NCBI GenBank assembly: GCA_003194525.1
Contig: NBIV01000457.1
Location: 1 to 41,810, forward strand
DNA length: 41,810 nucleotides
Reading direction: 5' to 3'
Origin: Gracilariopsis chorda
Lineage: Eukaryota; Rhodophyta; Florideophyceae; Gracilariales; Gracilariaceae
Shown: positions 21,285 through 31,509 of the stretch, one piece after another
Layout: every line of letters begins with the position of its first letter
How positions within the stretch are numbered: the stretch's first letter is position 1
Position numbers and translations under genes: made by a program
The notes under the pieces: model-generated
What the model was told of the DNA's origin: nothing
Database searches by the model: none
What the model saw: the letters and a program-made list of their open reading frames with translations, nothing else

Positions 21285-21665
21285 CAGCAAGCAGGCAATC
21301 AACAGTGTGTTATACATGCTCTGTGCATTGGACTGCACTGGCACAGTGCAAAAAAAACCAGCCACGTCTTGCTCGAGCCACGTACTGATGAGTAGCTGCC
21401 ACTGCATTCATTACTGTAGTGCCAGCCACTGAGCATCAAGCAGGCAGTCAACATGCAGCAGCAGCCAATAAGCTCCGAGCTTTGCTGCTGCTGCTGCTGC
21501 TTCTGAATGTTTTAACTGGTGGGGAGGTGTTGCACCAAAGTAGAAATTGCTTGCAATGGAGGGGGCGTGCAAGGGGATGTTTTGGCGTAGTGCCCCCGTT
21601 AATCAACGACCCCACCCTCGTGCATGTGTATACCATTATTATACGGGGTGTTGTTGAGATTAGAG
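21239..21665. repeat. Flanking direct repeat, copy A (left of the Helitron)
   Basis: This stretch is collinear with 28471-28850 in the same orientation. Both contain the GTGGCTGGCACTGCAG hairpin, a GCACTGGC.CAGTGCA palindrome followed by CCAGCCACG, a run of CAGCAGCAG, a CTGCTG microsatellite, TTTTGGCGTA.YGCCCCC, and ATGTGTA followed by ATTATAxTACGGG. Copy A holds two tandem versions of the hairpin. The two copies bracket the RepHel reading frames, so they are candidate termini or tandem-insertion scars of the Helitron. Confidence 0.7.
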
Positions 21666-21773
21666 GAAGTGGCCTTTCGCCACAGGCGGCGCTGCCTGCT
21701 GCGGTGGAGGAGTGATAGAACGCGATGGGAAGAAAGAAAGGGTAGAGAAAGCAAAAGCAGAAAAGCAAGTAGT

Positions 21774-24205
21774 TCAATTCAATGAAAGAAGAACGAAAGA
21801 AATATGATGACGGTTAGGGATGCAGAACTGAATGGCTTCAGAAAGCACTGGGTTGGCAATGGCCACAGGCATGGAATGAATTGTGGGCGCATTTGCAGAC
21901 GTAGGCTGCGGGTAATGCAGGAGCAGCACATGGTCGTTCCTTCGAACGCGTGATAATGCAACATACAACTGACCGGCGCAGAAGAAATTGGATCGCACAT
22001 CCACAACCAAGCCATTTAAGGGTTTTCCCTGCCCTTTGTGAATGGGCGCTGCAAATGCGAGACGAAAAAGCCCTAGAATCCCCTACAATTTCCTAAACTT
22101 CCCTAAACTGATCAATACAAAAGAATACGAATAGCTTTTCATTGACTACAGCAGGATGCAGCACGTTCCGAATGACGCTAGCTGGCACACCAATCTTCAA
22201 GTCCAAGTTATGAGGTGGTACTCTAGTAGGCGCGTACTGATATGCAACCTCGGGAGCAAAAGTATTACTGACGTCGGGCTCTGAGTTCTGCGCACCGTCA
22301 TGTGGTATCGTCGTAGCTGAAGGAAAAAGCGTTGATAAGGAAACAGACCCAGCGCTGCCGCATTGTGTTCGTCGACCAACTGATTTGTGGACGTAATGAG
22401 CATTATGGTGAGATCCACGTACTCCTTGCGTCGTGTTGTGAGCCACTTCCACAGGAATTGGTAAGCGTTTTTCATGCCACGGGTAGATCTGAGTGGTAAT
22501 GGAGCGTTGTTGGATATTGTGTTGCGTGCAATGGAACGGAACAGCGATGCAAATGCCGGATCGTCGACTTGGCGTACTTGTTCGGTGATATAAAGCACTT
22601 GAACCGAGCACAAAGTCCACAGATCACTCTTCCACTGCAGTTTTTTGAGAATGTTTGTGTACACTCGTCTCATAATTCTACTTGGCTCGGTCTCCATGTA
22701 CACCTGCGGCACGACTGGAAGCAGATGGGAGTAGTCGCCGGACAGAACGATGGTCAGGCCCCCAAATGGAGGTGGGTTTTCCATTCCACTGCAGCAAAGA
22801 TCTTTGAAAAACGCATTTATGAGTTCCAAGAGCTTTTGTGAGAGCATGGACGCCTCATCTAAGACGAGCAGTTGTATTTTGCATAGAAGATTCGCACGTT
22901 GAGATAGGGGACCGTACTTTGACAAAGTGGCTGTAGTGCTGCTTGTCTTGTCCTTTTCAACTACAGCCAGTCTGAGCAGACTATGTAAATTGCGGCCATC
23001 TTCGTACAAAGATGCTGCAATGCCTGTTGTAGCAGTCATTTCGGCGAGCATTCCTTCCTACTCAGTTGTATCACGAAGGGGGTTGGGCAAGTGTGTATTT
23101 CCCGTTCCTGCGGATCCTTGCACAAATAACATGTTTCCAGGAGTGCTTGTTGGCTACTGTAGCGCCTGCCGTTGTTGCAATGCGGCAATGACGGTGTCAA
23201 TGACTTGTCTTTGGCAAGCTTTTAAGGTGGCGTACCTTGACTGCAAAGTTGACGAATTTCGCACCACTCGCGCGTCTCGAGTTGTTGTAGCTCGCTTCGC
23301 CTCAGTCAATGCTGCATGATCCTGCTGCAGGTATTGGGAGAAGAAGCTGTGATCACAAAGCAGTCGCCCCCCGTGCCGGTTTGAGATCTCCACCACACGT
23401 CGATACATTTCTTGCTTTTGTTGCTGCTCATCTCCTGTATGTTTGTTGCTACAAAGCACCTCCCAGTTTTCGACGGCCATTTTATCCGGGTCTGCGCCTT
23501 TTTGGTATAGTTTGATACCCAAACGTCGTAGCTCCGAAGGTGTCATGAAGATCTCCACTGCGTCTTGAAATGCAATATCAAACTCGGATCCGTCCGAGAG
23601 CAGTCCGCTTACAATCGCAGTTTCACGGTACGCTCCATACTGCTGTCCGCTGAAAGTCTTTGCGTCTTCTTAAGAGCTCGAGCCGTGATTCATGAGCAGC
23701 AAGTGCAGAGAAAGTAGCTCAATGTCGGACGGTGAAAATAATCTGATCTTTGCGACGCACTGCTCGTCTTCCGTGCGCTCTACCACGTTAATGGGCGGAT
23801 CGCAGTCGTCTGTGGGCACCTGAATGCTGTCTCCGTCGTATTTGGTAAGCACACGGACAGGAAGCGTGCGATACAATCGCAATTTTTCAAAGTACGAAAG
23901 GTAGTTGAGGTTCGCATATGCTTCGGGCCTTGCAAAGTATCTGTCAAACGTAGACGGATGCGATGCGGAATGGATTTGATTTGGACCTCTGAGCAGAATC
24001 GTTCACTCTCCTTCCATTTGAAAGGCCAGTCGCTCTACTTTTTGTACGATGTGAACATGTCGAAACTCGAAAACTCTCCAAGCTGAGTTGACGGCGCCCA
24101 CCATACGTGGTCGCATGTATGCACGAATCTCGTTCTGCACATGCGGCTCTTGTTGCTGCTCATACTGCATGTCTGTCCATTAGGTTCGACCACATTGAGT
24201 ACCAT
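21774..24205 (-). pseudogene. Helitron Rep C-terminus and PIF1-family helicase relic
   Basis: After the solo LTR the minus strand resumes with the Rep tail (EIRAYMRPRMVGAVNSAWRV, about 24.06-24.15 kb). A linker to about 23.2 kb precedes the SF1 helicase: Walker A GSAGTGNTHL (about 23.09-23.12 kb), Walker B LLVLDEASMLSQ (about 22.84-22.88 kb), GGLTIVLSGDYSHLLPVV (about 22.72-22.77 kb), an ITSTNQLVDEHNAAAL motif (about 22.35-22.40 kb) and the final GQLYVALSRVR (about 21.94-21.98 kb). The Walker A Lys needed for ATP binding is Asn (codon 23097-23099). In-frame stops occur near 24003, 23670 and 23154, with frame changes after 22.3 kb. It would unwind donor DNA during rolling-circle transposition. 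Confidence 0.85.
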
Positions 24206-24210
24206 CTCCT

Positions 24211-24866
24211 TGTTAGGAACAAAGGTGCAGTGGTGGAATTGGTTGGAAGTCGATGGTGATAATCCGAGTTAGAAGTTCGGAACATTCATTGGGGTTTATA
24301 TAGAGTTTCTATTCTAGTTCTATCAGTGCCACTAGTCGACGAGAATTCGTCCGATTTACACGGTATGATGCTTGGTGTTCGTACTGGCCTGCGTACACGA
24401 CTGGTTTACCGGGTTCAGTGCCAGATCTAGTGGTTTGATGCCTCGGCAAATTCCATCAATGCTGATGAGTTGTCATCAAACGAGGTCTTGATGATCTGGC
24501 ATGAACCCAGGGTGCCAGTGATGACTTGGCACGATTCCCTCTGGAATCTCCCATGACCGTTCGATCCCTGCTGTACCGTATCAAGTGTCTGTCAACGTTG
24601 TGAGTAGTAGGCAACGTGTAATTTAGAGCCAATATGTCCACATGGCCAACCAAGACTTTTTTGACATGAACATATTGTCATGTCATATTTATTGACAGGG
24701 TGTCACGAAGATGTCAACTCGGGTTTCAGGCCAGTTTGGTATGACAAATGGGTAACGGATTTCTTCAGCAGATCGACGAAAATGAACCTAGCTGGTTTTT
24801 GTGGGTTAAAACTGATGCTAGAGCCAACTATACTCAAAGAAAGGCAAATAAGAACTATTTCTAACA
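24211..24866 (-). repeat. Solo LTR of the gypsy-A family inserted in the Helitron
   Basis: A 656-bp LTR in minus orientation begins TGTTAG and ends CTAACA. It aligns end to end with the gypsy-A right LTR (18921-19613). It is flanked by a perfect 5-bp target duplication, CTCCT at 24206-24210 and at 24867-24871. Helitron Rep coding sequence continues on both sides. The internal part was presumably lost by LTR-LTR recombination. Its TATA box (complement at 24293-24302) is intact, so it could still act as a minus-strand promoter reading into the helicase relic. Confidence 0.92.
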
Positions 24867-24871
24867 CTCCT

Positions 24872-26150
24872 GAGCTTTGAATGCTGAAACGCATACTTCA
24901 TCAGATATGTCACTGCACCCCTTCCGTCCGTGCGTTCTACGTTGATATGGGAGCGGTTCTTCTTGGTCAGAGTTGGGTTGTATGGCACAGTTGTGAGGTC
25001 TTCGTGCCTTCTTCTGCGGTAGACCGCGCGGTTCGAGCCGTCTTCAATGTACATCTCCGGCAATATCATGTTGCTGTCGTATCCAAAATTGCACCGCCCA
25101 GCGCAAATCCGGCAAAAGGGGGAGTGGAGGTGCCTGTGCATGGAACGAATGAGGGCATTCAATGCGTCGTCTTAACCGGGAAGGGGAAGTTCTGCATGAA
25201 TCAGCTCGTTGATCAGATCAACGTATTCAATCAAGCCTCCTTCGAGCCACACGGGCATGTGGTGATGAGTCACGTTGCACTCTTGAAACTCGACCTTTGA
25301 TGCAAGCCCCAGGCACTTCATTCCAAAGATGTGCTCCAAGTTCTTCTCTAAGTCCTTCATGAAGTCGTTTGCGTACTGGTTGTACACCTTTGCAATCAGA
25401 TCTGGTTGGTAAAATGGTCGACGGCGGTTACTTTGTGCCGTAAATGCACTCCGATTGCCGGTATCCATACCAAGGCGCTGGATGTCCTCTCTCCAGATGT
25501 TCATGGTGATTCTCATAAAAAGAGAAGCCATGCGCTTGTTCTTCTAGTACGCTGCTGAGTTTCCCAAGTCATTTGGCAGAAATATGCGTTACATTTGTGC
25601 GAACTGTGATGGTGACACATGACATTTTTGGTGTTGTGGTTGCTGTATCTCTTGCTCTTGTATAAGACTTGCATTTTGTTCTCTTTTCAGGTAACGTAGT
25701 CGCATTTCCTTAATGTTTTTGTGCGTTCGAAGCATCCATATCTGTATCAACCGTCCACTGTTTAGGAGGATGTTGTCTGAGTAGAGACGTCGCTTCGCGT
25801 TCTCAGCTCAGGTGAGCTTTCGGAGCTTCCACTCGTTGACGCTAAGAACTGAGCTTTGCTCTGTTTATTTCCTTGCATCCAGACACAGGCCGATGTCAAA
25901 CGGTTCGCGCTGATTACCGTACGGGTAAAGAAGAGGGAAAGTGTCTTTCCTAGCAAGTTTGGATGTCAGTTTTAGAAGTTGGTACCGCACATGCGCATTG
26001 TTTGCGGCTTTCGCAGTCGCCCCTGCTCCAGTAGCAGCAGCAGTCGTCAGTGCAGCATGCTCTTCGGTAACGGTTCCTTCTACCAAGCCCAGTACTTGAG
26101 ACTCCACTCGGTACACGCCAGTCGGATCAACCACGAGCGTTCTCATCATG
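24872..26150 (-). pseudogene. Helitron Rep (HUH endonuclease) relic
   Basis: The order on the minus strand is as follows. A segment ending LLYPYGNQREPFDIGL (25865-26149) corresponds to the Helitron LLFPxG block. A segment then reads FYQPDLIAKVYNQYANDFM and VEFQECNVTHHHMPVW, carrying the His-x-His (HUH) metal-binding motif (25172-25531). Then comes a CRICAGRCNFGYD zinc-like region, VPYNPTLTKKNRSHINVE and the catalytic-tyrosine block AVTYLMKYAFQ (near 24.89-24.92 kb), with both Tyr three residues apart. HUH initiators nick and religate DNA by tyrosine linkage. Frame breaks at about 25.86, 25.55 and 25.17 kb and the LTR insertion right after the Tyr block destroy the gene. Confidence 0.85.
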
Positions 26151-26643
26151 GTTGGCCCCCAACAGAAACATCTTCAGGGAGAGGGCCAGCACCTGCATGA
26201 GGAGCACTAACAGTAACACTTCGTGTTCTTTAGTATCTACGTACGCCTACTCCTTGTTCCGCTGCTGGCACGCTGATATCGACGGTGGTCTCCACATTTT
26301 GTTGTTGTTGTTGCTGTTGCGTGCTAAGCATGGATCGGTAAATTTTGCGCACCACGTCTGGCCTCGGCTTGATCACATCGTACAACTTTAGTACGATGTC
26401 TCTTACGTTGATGTTCTGAGTGAAGGGAGGTAGATTAGCACGCGCATAGTGAGATTGTTCGAGGGAAGGCGGACTGGTACCCTACAGAAAGCAGTAGCGC
26501 GTGTTGTTCTGGTTATAAGTTGGGAGAGCGAGAGCTGCGTTGCCCTCAAGTCTGAGAAAGGAAGTACTGCCTCCCGTCACATACGACATGTCCATAAACG
26601 CTTGCATCGTCCCGAAGAGTGTATCCAAGTTGTGTAAATGAGA

Positions 26644-26949
26644 TTAAAACGCTTTCAGACTATAAAAACTTCGAAACAACTCGTGGCTATGCATTCTGCG
26701 GAACTTGACGCCCCATCCTGACATTCTTCTCATTCCACAGCACACTCCGGTGGTCTCTTTGCCAAGCAAAACGCATCCGCAGTACTTGCAGCTGTCACTT
26801 TTCAATGTCCAATCCGGGTACGGGCAGGAAGAGAGCGTGTGTGCGTGCTCGCTGCAACTTCCGCATCGCCTTTGACCGAAATTGGAAAGTGTCTCAAACT
26901 CTAGAATGCTTGCACGGATGGCTGGATCATTCCACGTTTCATCTGCCAC
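26644..26949 (-). pseudogene. Helitron RepHel N-terminal zinc-finger segment
   Basis: A 101-codon open piece has many cysteines: RRCGSCSEHAHTLSSC (Cys-x2-Cys and His-x6-Cys), then CKYCGCVLLGKETTGVCCG, which is the typical Cys-x2-Cys ... Cys-Cys-Gly finger near the start of Helitron proteins. It is followed by HELFRSFY, also typical of the family. It probably binds DNA or transposon ends. It is separated from the Rep part by a region with several stops (26.15-26.64 kb) that shows only weak similarity. Confidence 0.7.
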
Positions 26950-27064
26950 GGTATCCCACGCATATTAAACGCGATACAGTTCTCGATCCGGACGTCCAGC
27001 ACACTGCATGATCGTCGTATCAAGCTGCTGCTGTGGGTGCTGCGGCTGCTGCGACTGCTGCGAC

Positions 27065-27372
27065 TGCTGCTGTGGCGGTGAAAGAGAGCAGGAGTGATCT
27101 CATGCTCCTAAAATTCCATGGGAACTGGCATCTGCTCTTCTTATTGTTTGGCTTGTGGCAGAGCAGGTTGCTGTGGCAGCTGTGAGTGGGCGGGAGTGAT
27201 CTCATCCTCTTCCACTTCCATCGGAATGGGTTCTTGTTGTTTTTCTTCAACTTTTGACAGAGAAGGCTGCTGTGGCGGCTGTGAGGGAGCGGGATTGATC
27301 TCGCTCTCTTCCACTTCCATGGGAACGGGGATCTGTTCTTCTTCATCAACTTGCGGCAGAGGACGGTCATCA
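27065..27372 (-). repeat. 99-102-bp tandem repeats coding an acidic Pro/Gln-rich module
   Basis: Units starting TTCCAT at 27114, 27216 and 27315 are similar over their length; a further partial unit precedes 27114. On the minus strand each codes a 33-34-residue module of the form PxPMEVEExEIxPAxSQxPQQP. The last copy contains stops. The repeat lies between the heptapeptide region and the zinc finger of the Helitron protein, so it was probably a disordered spacer in its N-terminus. Confidence 0.75.
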
Positions 27373-27512
27373 GTCTCCACGGTCGTTTTGCCCTCATCAT
27401 GGACAGCAGGTGCATGCAGGAGAGGACGTTAGTCGTGGTGTCGGTCTGGAACCACTTGCCCCAGCGACGCACTTAGGTGCAGGAGCTATCCTACGGCCGG
27501 AACAATGGGTTC

Positions 27513-27827
27513 TTACACGTGCGCTCTGCTCTCATTTACCGGCATCTCATCTGGACCGGAAGGAACTCGAAATCTTCGGGGTCGTCCAGCTCCTGGCCTT
27601 TCGCCGACTAAGTTCACCCAGGCCCCACTCGAATTCGCTCTGGCCACTCCCAAATTTGTTCTGCCCTCTCCAGAATTCGTTCCGGCCGCTCCAAGGTTGG
27701 CTTTGGCGCCTTCAGAATTTGCGCTGGCAAGTCCTGAATTCGCCCTGCTACCTACATAATTTGCTCTCGCACCTCCATAATTTGGTCTGGTCCCACCGGA
27801 GTTTGTACGTGGACCTGCTCGTGCCAT
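27513..27827 (-). pseudogene. N-terminus of the Helitron protein with heptapeptide repeats
   Basis: A 104-codon frame starts MARAGPRTNSGG at 27827 and consists mostly of about nine seven-residue repeats close to GxARANS (for example GGARANY, VGSRANS, EGAKANL, GVARANS). A basic Arg/Pro-rich end follows. An AT-rich upstream stretch (27.83-28.0 kb) suits a promoter. The frame ends at a stop before the PMEVEE repeats, so it is either a separate small protein or, more likely, the broken start of RepHel. It resembles disordered RNA- or DNA-binding tails. I know of no named family. Confidence 0.5.
27624..27812 (-). repeat. 21-bp tandem repeat, nine units
   Basis: Nine consecutive 21-bp units without gaps. 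Most variable positions are codon-compatible, so the seven-residue period is preserved on the minus strand while the bases have diverged. That pattern points to past selection on the protein. Confidence 0.8.
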
Positions 27828-27839
27828 AGCAGTTTAGGA

Positions 27840-28470
27840 AAGAAAGAAAATATAAAAATTTCTAGACCGCTAAAAAGTTTGGCTGAGTTGCAGAATATTT
27901 TTCCAATATAAAACAAATTTGAGAGTGAAAATTAGTTGCAGTTTGTTGCTGTGCACCCACCGAGCCTATTTGCATGAGTATTTAAAAAAATTGCTGCAAT
28001 ACTTTTATTTATCCGATACATTCGTGCGCAGCACAGGGAATCTCGACACACTCCTGTAGGATTATGATGGGTGAAGTGTGCCCAGCCAGTTTTCAAGCCG
28101 TATGATGTGTAACTCGCTTCTGGTTATAAGGATTGGTCTGCCCTTACTCACACCGGAGTGGGCTTTCCGGCCCCAAGAGGTACGACACAGCGGCCGCCCT
28201 GGACCCTGCATAGCAAGCTAGTATTAGGTCCGGGAAACTCTCAGACTTCCTGATTGCCATCAAACGATCAGTATACCACAGAGAAGCACCTGAATTTTCC
28301 CAGATTTTTGGTACTCAGTGCGTTGCTCTTGTGGCAACCTGCACACGAGCTCGGCCTTGCCTAGGTCCCAGACCAGCAACAGTGCCCAAAGTAGCAGTAG
28401 GTTACGACACTGCGCCATTGACCAACCCTCAAATGGGAGGTGAAAATAGTGGGTAGGGTCAGCAAGGGAG
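27840..28470. other. Region upstream of the Helitron frame, no gene recognised
   Basis: The part next to 27827 is AT-rich with several TATA-like sequences and could hold the Helitron promoter (minus strand). From about 28.1 to 28.25 kb the sequence becomes GC-rich with a small CCGGA...TCCGG hairpin. No coding sequence or RNA gene can be supported. Confidence 0.35.
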
Positions 28471-28850
28471 ATGATTTTTGCACTGCGCCAGTGCAGTATA
28501 TAAGCTCTGTGCCTTTTTCTGCACTGGCGCAGTGCAATATGCCAGCCACGTGTCGCACAAGCCAGCTGCTGCTGCTGAGTGGTTGGCACTGCAGTCATTT
28601 ACAGTAGTTCCAGCCACTCAGCATCAGAAGCAGTCAACATACAGCAGCATGCAGCAGCAGCCAACAATCTGTACGCTTTGCTGCTGCTGCTTAATTTGGT
28701 GAATGGAAGGGAGGCCTTGCGACAATAGAGGTTTTTGAACGCGCGTACGGCTGCATGCGCGCGTGTTTTTTGGCGTAACGCCCCCTGTCAATCGACAACA
28801 CCCCCCTCATACATGTGTAAATCATTATAGTACGGGAAGTCTTCAGGTAA
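28471..28850. repeat. Flanking direct repeat, copy B (right of the Helitron)
   Basis: Collinear with copy A at 21239-21665 and in the same orientation, at perhaps three quarters identity by eye. It holds one hairpin (28575-28621, two mismatches in a 16-bp stem), the CTGCTG microsatellite and the TTTTGGCGTAACGCCCCC stretch. It also has an 18-bp inverted repeat that is only half preserved in copy A. It may be the end of a second, tandem Helitron copy or a duplicated terminus. Confidence 0.7.
28479..28536. repeat. 18-bp perfect inverted repeat framing a TATA box
   Basis: TGCACTGCGCCAGTGCAG (28479-28496) and its exact reverse complement (28519-28536) enclose 22 bp that begin with TATATAAG (28497-28504). 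Each arm is itself nearly palindromic (GCACTG-CGC-CAGTGC). Such an arrangement suits paired binding sites for a dimeric protein around a promoter, or a terminal hairpin of the transposon. Confidence 0.8.
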
Positions 28851-31509
28851 TGCTGCAAAGAGTGGCCACTGCGAATTTTAAGAAAAAGTAGGGTCGAGCA
28901 AGTGTGGAGTAAAACACCAGGGAGAACGAGAAGACATTGTGAACTTGGGCACATGCCCATGTTAGTTTGCTGGCAGGGAACCACGAGTTCGTAGCACAAT
29001 ACCCACTATCGAAGCAACAGGAGCGTGCATAAGTATGCACGTTCCGTCTCTACGCCCTTTTCCCCCTCTGCCTGATCTTTCGCCACCGAACTGCTGCACC
29101 GCTGCAGGAGCAGTACTCGACGCAATACCACTTTCTGATGCTGATGACGCGCTGTCGTGCCATGATGTGATATCAACAGCATTGCGATGCGCTCGGCTAG
29201 GTGCAGTTCGTGCATCACTTCGCGCTCAATTCCAGCGAGTTCAGTCTCTCCCTTCTCACTATCCTAGCATCCGGAAATTATAGCCACCAGAAGGCAAATA
29301 GAAAAGAAATTTTTCACTCAAGAATAGAGTATCTACTAATCTAAACGGTTGTGAATAATAGAGAGGAAAGAATGAATAGGAGTGGTGGTTGGCAGAATAT
29401 GACAGTTTGAAGCAGACAAGTACCCCCCATTGTGTCATGCAACGCACATACAGGTTTGGCACGTCGGATATGAGATCATTCAAAATTGTACCAACGTCTT
29501 TCGTTTGCAGCTAGTTCTCCAGAATACAGTTTACAACCTCTTTTAGTTCGAGGAGCAAGGTAGAAGAGACTTCAAAGCTCTTCACAGTATCTAGGACTTC
29601 GTTGCTATTTGCACAGTCTACGAGGATGATGGAAAAGGCTTATTTTCTTCTTTGGCTTCCATCTACATAAAATGGGAGTAATGGATAACTTTCCGTGACG
29701 AACTAGAGTCGCCAGTCATATGGCGTATGATGAATTTTGCATTTGGTTTGGAAATAATGACATGGTTTGCACCAAGTTATTAAAAAGAATCGGTGGCATC
29801 AGCAGCTGTTGGATAGACAAATTATACCCTACGAAGGACAATACCTTTGCCAAGCTGGCCTTTCGTGGCAAGAATGTGTCTCATAACGAATTTTCATAAG
29901 TTTGTACTGACAAATAGCATGAAGAACTAGGAGGTATGCGCGTAGTCTAGTTCCCTATAAACGTCGGGGTTTTGTGGCCTCTGACCCGTCCCAAGCCGGA
30001 CTACTTGCCCTCTTCTGGGCATGCTCTACCTTCTGTTACAGCTTTCTGCTACTTCCTGCACGAAATCGACCCCTTGTTCTCGCGTTCTTTTTCTTACTGT
30101 AGTTTGGTCTCCTAAATATCTGTTTATTGCCGGCACGCAACGTTCGCTTTCCAGTATTGGTTTTTCGTGCTAATTTGTACAATTGTCACCGTGCTAGATC
30201 TAAGATCCTCCTGATACGTGATATAGTAAAGGTTCACACTGGCACTGTGCTAGAACTGAGTTTTTGGTCGCACCTTGGTTGTCGGCAGTGCCGTTTTTGT
30301 TCCACAGTTGTTCTTGTTACAGTTGTGTGCTGTGCTCCACCAGTCTATCTCTGCCGCATTCTGAAACAGTTTACCAAGCTGTTACAAACCTTTTCAAAGC
30401 TGTGGTGGTTGTTCACTTCGGATACCACTATACCTATTGGCATAAAACGCCTGTACTGGTACTCCCAAGCTACAAAAAGGTGTCCTGCCCGTGTTCCGGC
30501 AGAGAAAGAAACAATAAGAAAGCCTATCGTGTGGCGTATTTTGTACTAAAACTATGAAGCTCACACACACATATTTGAAGAACTGGTCCGAGTGTTTGAA
30601 ACTGTCTGTTCAGAGATTGCCAAGTGGCCGAATAGTGTGTACGCACAGAGGGATGAATTACATTGCTTCCCATCAGGGTACGATCAGGAGCAATCAGAAC
30701 CAATTTAAGAATTTCCGAAACTGGCGATTGGGAAAGCAGGATTGGTCGAACAAGCTTCCCACTAGGATTGTTCGGAAAGACCCTGATGGGGAAAGTGCAC
30801 CAGATTGATATGCCCAGTGCAGTAGCAATGATAAAAGGACTTTTGAATTGCATTTCACGACTTTTGCAATAGGTGCCATTGCTTTTCGTGTTATACTCAA
30901 CTAAGAGACTAGCTGTTTGAGTTAGATTTAAGTTAGTCAGATAATACGAAAGATGCTCTAGAACCCATAAGAAATAACTATTGGTACTAAGGCTAAGCTC
31001 ACTGCAAGTTAGAAACTGCAATATAAAAAATACTGAAAATAGTATGTAATGAGCGAGAAGACAAATACTGCTGTGTTCTCATTTTTTTTGTATATATTTT
31101 TAGTAAACAACATTTAGGAAGTTATCGTATTCATCTTTACATCTTTTTGCCGCGGGGTCTTCGAATGCTGCCATTACTGATCTATTGATAGCGATTATTA
31201 CGGCACATTGTAACAACTCATGGCGTAGCGCAGAGCAACAAAAGAGGACCGTAAAATAACTGCTGAAGATCTGCTCGTTCATCTGAATCTTGCCTTTATT
31301 TGGGCGCTTAAGTATGCAGCTGTGCTAAGCTATGCTTTCCGTGGTCAGTGGCTTTGCTAGGCTACATGACCGGTAGTATTCGAAGTACAAGTAATGTCTA
31401 ATTCGGATCTGAAAAGCAAGTCTGACGTTACGCTACTAGGCTGTGTTGGCAATGATGACGGTGCCTGATAACAAAGCCCCATGAAGAGCTGCCATTTGAT
31501 GGGGCTTAT
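28851..31509. other. Region without recognised gene
   Basis: There are several frames of 70-165 codons, the longest at 30524-31021 (minus) and 30127-30549 (plus), but none shows a domain, a signal peptide with a convincing mature part, or a familiar motif. Given the relics on both sides this is probably old transposon sequence. Confidence 0.4.

Larger units (their letters stand above)
21774..27827 (-). mobile_element. Broken RepHel Helitron with a nested solo LTR
   Basis: Reading the minus strand from 27827: a low-complexity N-terminal region, a Cys-rich zinc finger, Helitron N-terminal segments, a HUH replication initiator with its tyrosine motif, then a PIF1-family helicase ending at 21774. 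That is the domain order of the RepHel protein of rolling-circle (Helitron) transposons. Stops, frameshifts, a mutated Walker A and an LTR inserted in Rep make it nonautonomous. The precise ends (TC at the 5' end, CTRR at the 3' end, or Helentron-type ends) could not be fixed; the flanking repeats at 21.24-21.67 and 28.47-28.85 kb probably mark them. Confidence 0.85.

Noticed and set aside
21480..21505. CTG microsatellites as a meaningful array or CRISPR-like repeat
   Set aside because: Simple trinucleotide runs inside the flanking repeats; no spacers and no separate role.
27410..27829. Plus-strand ORF of 139 codons
   Set aside because: It is the complement of the heptapeptide-repeat frame, open because the repeat lacks stops in several frames.
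29035..29283. Plus-strand 82-codon frame with acceptable composition
   Set aside because: No homologous pattern and no promoter or start context; the opposite strand is open as well.
30127..31021. Frames of 140 (plus) and 165 (minus) codons
   Set aside because: Hydrophobic and Cys-rich by chance; no signal peptide with a plausible mature part and no recognised motif.
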